64,000 nt of DNA from contig NZ_OZ034750.1 of assembly GCF_964028195.1 (NCBI RefSeq), forward strand, positions 1,178,001 to 1,242,000, read 5' to 3'. Origin of the DNA: Wolbachia endosymbiont (group A) of Pogonocherus hispidulus. GTDB lineage: Bacteria; Pseudomonadota; Alphaproteobacteria; Rickettsiales; Anaplasmataceae. The notes under the pieces are model-generated. The model searched no databases, had not been told where the DNA came from, and saw nothing but the letters and a program-made list of their open reading frames with translations. This document shows positions 62,238 to 64,000 of this stretch, one piece after another (position 1 is the stretch's first letter; each line of letters opens with the position of its first letter). Made by a program: the position numbers and the translations under genes.

Positions 62238-62372
62238 CACCCTTATATACGAGCCTCAAAGCTCAATCAGTTGTTCGGAATTTTCAGTATAAATAATCAG
62301 AGAAGAGAACCTTGCTGGATGACGATTCTTATAATCAAGGCGAAAGCCGGTTCCTCTTCTCTATATGTCCTT
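62238..62372 (-). ncRNA. Candidate bridge RNA of ISa copy 2
   Basis: Same fold as the copy 1 leader. Arms 62349-62362 and 62299-62311; inner hairpin GATT/AATC replaces GGTC/GACC (compensatory). Left guide at 62338-62348 (RNA GGCTTTCGCCT) pairs with the flank at 62419-62429 (AGCCTTCTCCT in element orientation) at 10 of 11 positions with G.U. Right guide CATCCAG at 62315-62321 is fully complementary to CTGGATG, the flank kept at 57953-57959. Donor-loop parts at 62268-62275 and 62242-62248 are conserved with copy 1. Confidence 0.75.
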
Positions 62373-62419
62373 ATATTACCATTTTGTAATGTTTATAAAG
62401 ACTTGTTTTTAACATATAA

Positions 62420-63250
62420 GGAGAAGGCTCATTTGGCGAATCAGTTAGAGTACCAGCAAATGATGTTTTACATATTTATAGACCATTAAGACCTGGGCAA
62501 ATTAGGGGAGAGCCATGGCTTTCTAATATACTGCTAAAGCTTTATGAGCTTGATCAATATGATGATGCAGAGCTGGTGAGAAAGAAAACTGCAGCAATGT
62601 TTGCTGGATTTATTACAAGACTCGATCCAGAAGCAAATATCATGGGAGAAGGTGAAGCAAGTGAGCAAGGAGTAGCATTATCTGGCCTAGAACCTGGAAC
62701 AATGCAGCTTTTAGACCCAGGAGAAGACATAAAATTTTCAGAGCCGTCAGATGTTGGAGGAAGTTATGAAGCATTCATGAGACAGCAACTGAGGGCAATA
62801 GCAATAGGTACAGGAATAACATATGAGCAGCTAACAGGAGATTTAACAGGTGTTAATTATTCATCAATCAGAGCTGGATTAATAGAGTTTCGTCGTCGAT
62901 GCGCTATGCTGCAACATAACATTATGGTATTCCAATTTTGCAGACCAGTATGGAGTAGATGGCTAGAGTTAGCAGTACTTTGTGGAGAACTCTGTATAGA
63001 TGAAAAAGTAGTAAAAGCAGCGAAAGAAGAAGTAAAATGGATACCACAGGGATTTGATTGGGTGGATCCACTGAAAGACCAGCAAGCACAACAAATGGCA
63101 GTAAGAAATGGATTTAAGAGTCGATCGGAAGTAGTATCAGAAATGGGTTACGATGTAGAAGAAATTGACCAAGAAATAGCAGAAGATCAAAAGCGTGCTG
63201 ATTCTCTCAACCTTTTCTTTGATTCTGATGTCAGGACACAAACAAAATAA
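62420..63250 (+). pseudogene. Phage portal protein A, C-terminal part
   Basis: 276 codons starting at GEGSFGESVRVPANDVL, continuing YSSIRAGLIEFRRRCAMLQH and WIPQGFDWVDPLKDQQAQQM, to the natural end RADSLNLFFDSDVRTQTK. It complements the N-terminal part at 57377-57958. Very similar to portal B. It lies 14 bases ahead of the S49 protease gene, the normal portal-protease order. Confidence 0.9.
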
Positions 63251-63264
63251 ATCTCGTTTACTTT

Positions 63265-63765
63265 ATGGAAATTTTACAAACCAACTGGCTATGTAGGCCG
63301 ATGATGATAGAGCAAAAAAGCTTTGACCTGTTGTCACTATATAACGGAAAACAACCTATCTTTAAAAAGATAAAACATGCAGTAAATCAGAATATAGAAA
63401 AAACAGCAGTAATAGAAATACATGGAATTTTGACCAAAAAACCAGGAGCTTTTGACGTCTTTCTGGGAATGACATCATATGAGCAAATAGAAGAACAAAT
63501 TACACAAGCATTAGCAGATAGTAGCATAGAGACAATTATACTGGAAATAGACAGCCCCGGAGGAGAGGTAAACGGTATATTTGACCTGGCTGATTTTATT
63601 TATGAATCAAGAGCAAAAAAGAGAATTGTGGCATTAGCAAATGATGATGCATACTCTGCTGCGTACGCTATAGCCTCTAGCGCTGAAAAGATTTTTCTCA
63701 CCCGCACTTCAGGAGTTGGGAGTATAGGAGTAATTACCCCGCCAACAATGTTGCAAAAAATTTAA
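63265..63765 (+). CDS. Phage S49-family minor capsid/protease, 3' truncated
   Basis: 166 residues. SppA-like: VIEIHGILTKK, IILEIDSPGGEVNGIFDLA and AYSAAYAIASSAEKIFLTRT, which includes the catalytic serine, and SGVGSIGVI. Homologues (lambda gpC type) go on for about 100-200 residues with a lysine region; here the sequence deviates after SIGVI and stops 10 codons on. It cleaves the scaffold during capsid assembly. Truncation by recombination or a frameshift near 63734 is likely; the product probably lacks part of the catalytic fold. Confidence 0.82.
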   Translation: MEILQTNWLCRPMMIEQKSFDLLSLYNGKQPIFKKIKHAVNQNIEKTAVIEIHGILTKKPGAFDVFLGMTSYEQIEEQITQALADSSIETIILEIDSPGGEVNGIFDLADFIYESRAKKRIVALANDDAYSAAYAIASSAEKIFLTRTSGVGSIGVITPPTMLQKI

Positions 63766-63858
63766 AACTTGAAAAAAGCATTTCTCGAAAACTTCTATGT
63801 CCAAAAACAAGAGTGCCATTTATTTATAGTGCCAACAATCAATTAACCATCAGTTTCA

Positions 63859-64000
63859 ATGAATGATATGAACATATTATTTCAAGGAAAGTTCATGGGG
63901 AATAAGAGATTAGCTATACGGATTAGCTGTAGCTATGAAACTAACCGGTTGGCAGAAAAGTATTTGTTAGATGCTTATGAAAAAGCCGTGTCAAAGCAAG
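63859..64000 (+). CDS. Unknown partial CDS at window edge
   Basis: An open frame beginning ATG at 63859 (or 63868, or 63895 after CAAGGAAAG) and running out of the window: NKRLAIRISCSYETNRLAEK and YLLDAYEKAVSK. I do not recognise the family. The ribosome-binding site favours 63895. It follows the truncated protease across a junction, so it may belong to another phage module. Confidence 0.4.
   Translation, partial: MNDMNILFQGKFMGNKRLAIRISCSYETNRLAEKYLLDAYEKAVSKQ

Larger units (their letters stand above)
61147..62420 (-). mobile_element. IS110-family element ISa, copy 2
   Basis: 1.27-kb element, apparently end to end: right end at 61147 (aagttgtgtt) and left end at 62420 (catataag, i.e. CTTATATG in element orientation). 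It holds a structured leader, a transposase and a degraded version of the 3' inverted repeat near 61180-61222. Its left end joins the portal A C-terminal part exactly. Confidence 0.9.

Overview
The window is a piece of a Wolbachia-type genome (Rickettsiales, Anaplasmataceae). The evidence is AT-rich DNA, a Rickettsiales-style scattering of housekeeping genes, many palindromic intergenic repeats, several insertion-sequence families, ankyrin-repeat genes, and at the right end a stretch of temperate phage WO head genes. Family names come from motif recognition by eye; no database search was possible.

Layout. 1-341: tail of a broken IS66 element. 469-6486: mostly minus-strand genes (membrane protein, cysS, two tandem ExoD-family genes, a HELGH metalloprotease-like protein, tatA, an ABC ATPase) and tRNA-Arg. 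6586-7777: palindromic repeats and an IS110 relic. 7778-16101: a J-domain/ankyrin protein, priA, petA (Rieske), gyrA, tRNA-Val and a TPR protein. 16262-19868: repeat-rich DNA around a second J-domain/ankyrin gene, ending in a 450-base element (R1). 20003-26624: typA, pyrE, a dicarboxylate-type symporter, pyrC and a coiled-coil protein. 26826-34856: ccmF, a large repeat block with R2, secF, a retropepsin-like protease, and the overlapping yidC-ribH-nusB run. 34897-36357: a decayed IS66. 36489-43316: tRNA-Met, purB, rplI, rpsR, rpsF and dnaE, all on the minus strand, followed by R3. 44113-47214: lysC, an IS5 relic, pdhB and an orphan VirB2-like pilin. 47514-64000: an IS4 fragment cut by an IS110 element, a SWIM-domain gene, then the WO head module: RuvC-like resolvase, ParB-methyltransferase, small terminase, ankyrin protein, large terminase, gpW, GH25 lysozyme, portal, S49 protease.

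The strongest observation concerns the IS110-family elements. Upstream of each transposase is a two-loop structured leader that fits the bridge RNA of IS110 recombinases. In three elements the presumptive target guides can be matched by eye to the actual insertion sites, around a CT core. In the two copies of one element the donor loop is conserved, while the target loop has changed with the target and its closing stem shows compensatory changes. Two portal genes are split by these elements, one nested inside the other, and excision at the CT cores would restore both reading frames.

Other notable points: three copies of a non-coding element carrying a near-consensus promoter; palindromic repeats inserted in frame into priA (twice) and ccmF; a tandem duplication that places two decoy purB starts upstream of purB in a chain of ATGA overlaps; a ribosomal protein S6 with a very large internal insertion; and two J-domain/ankyrin/membrane proteins.
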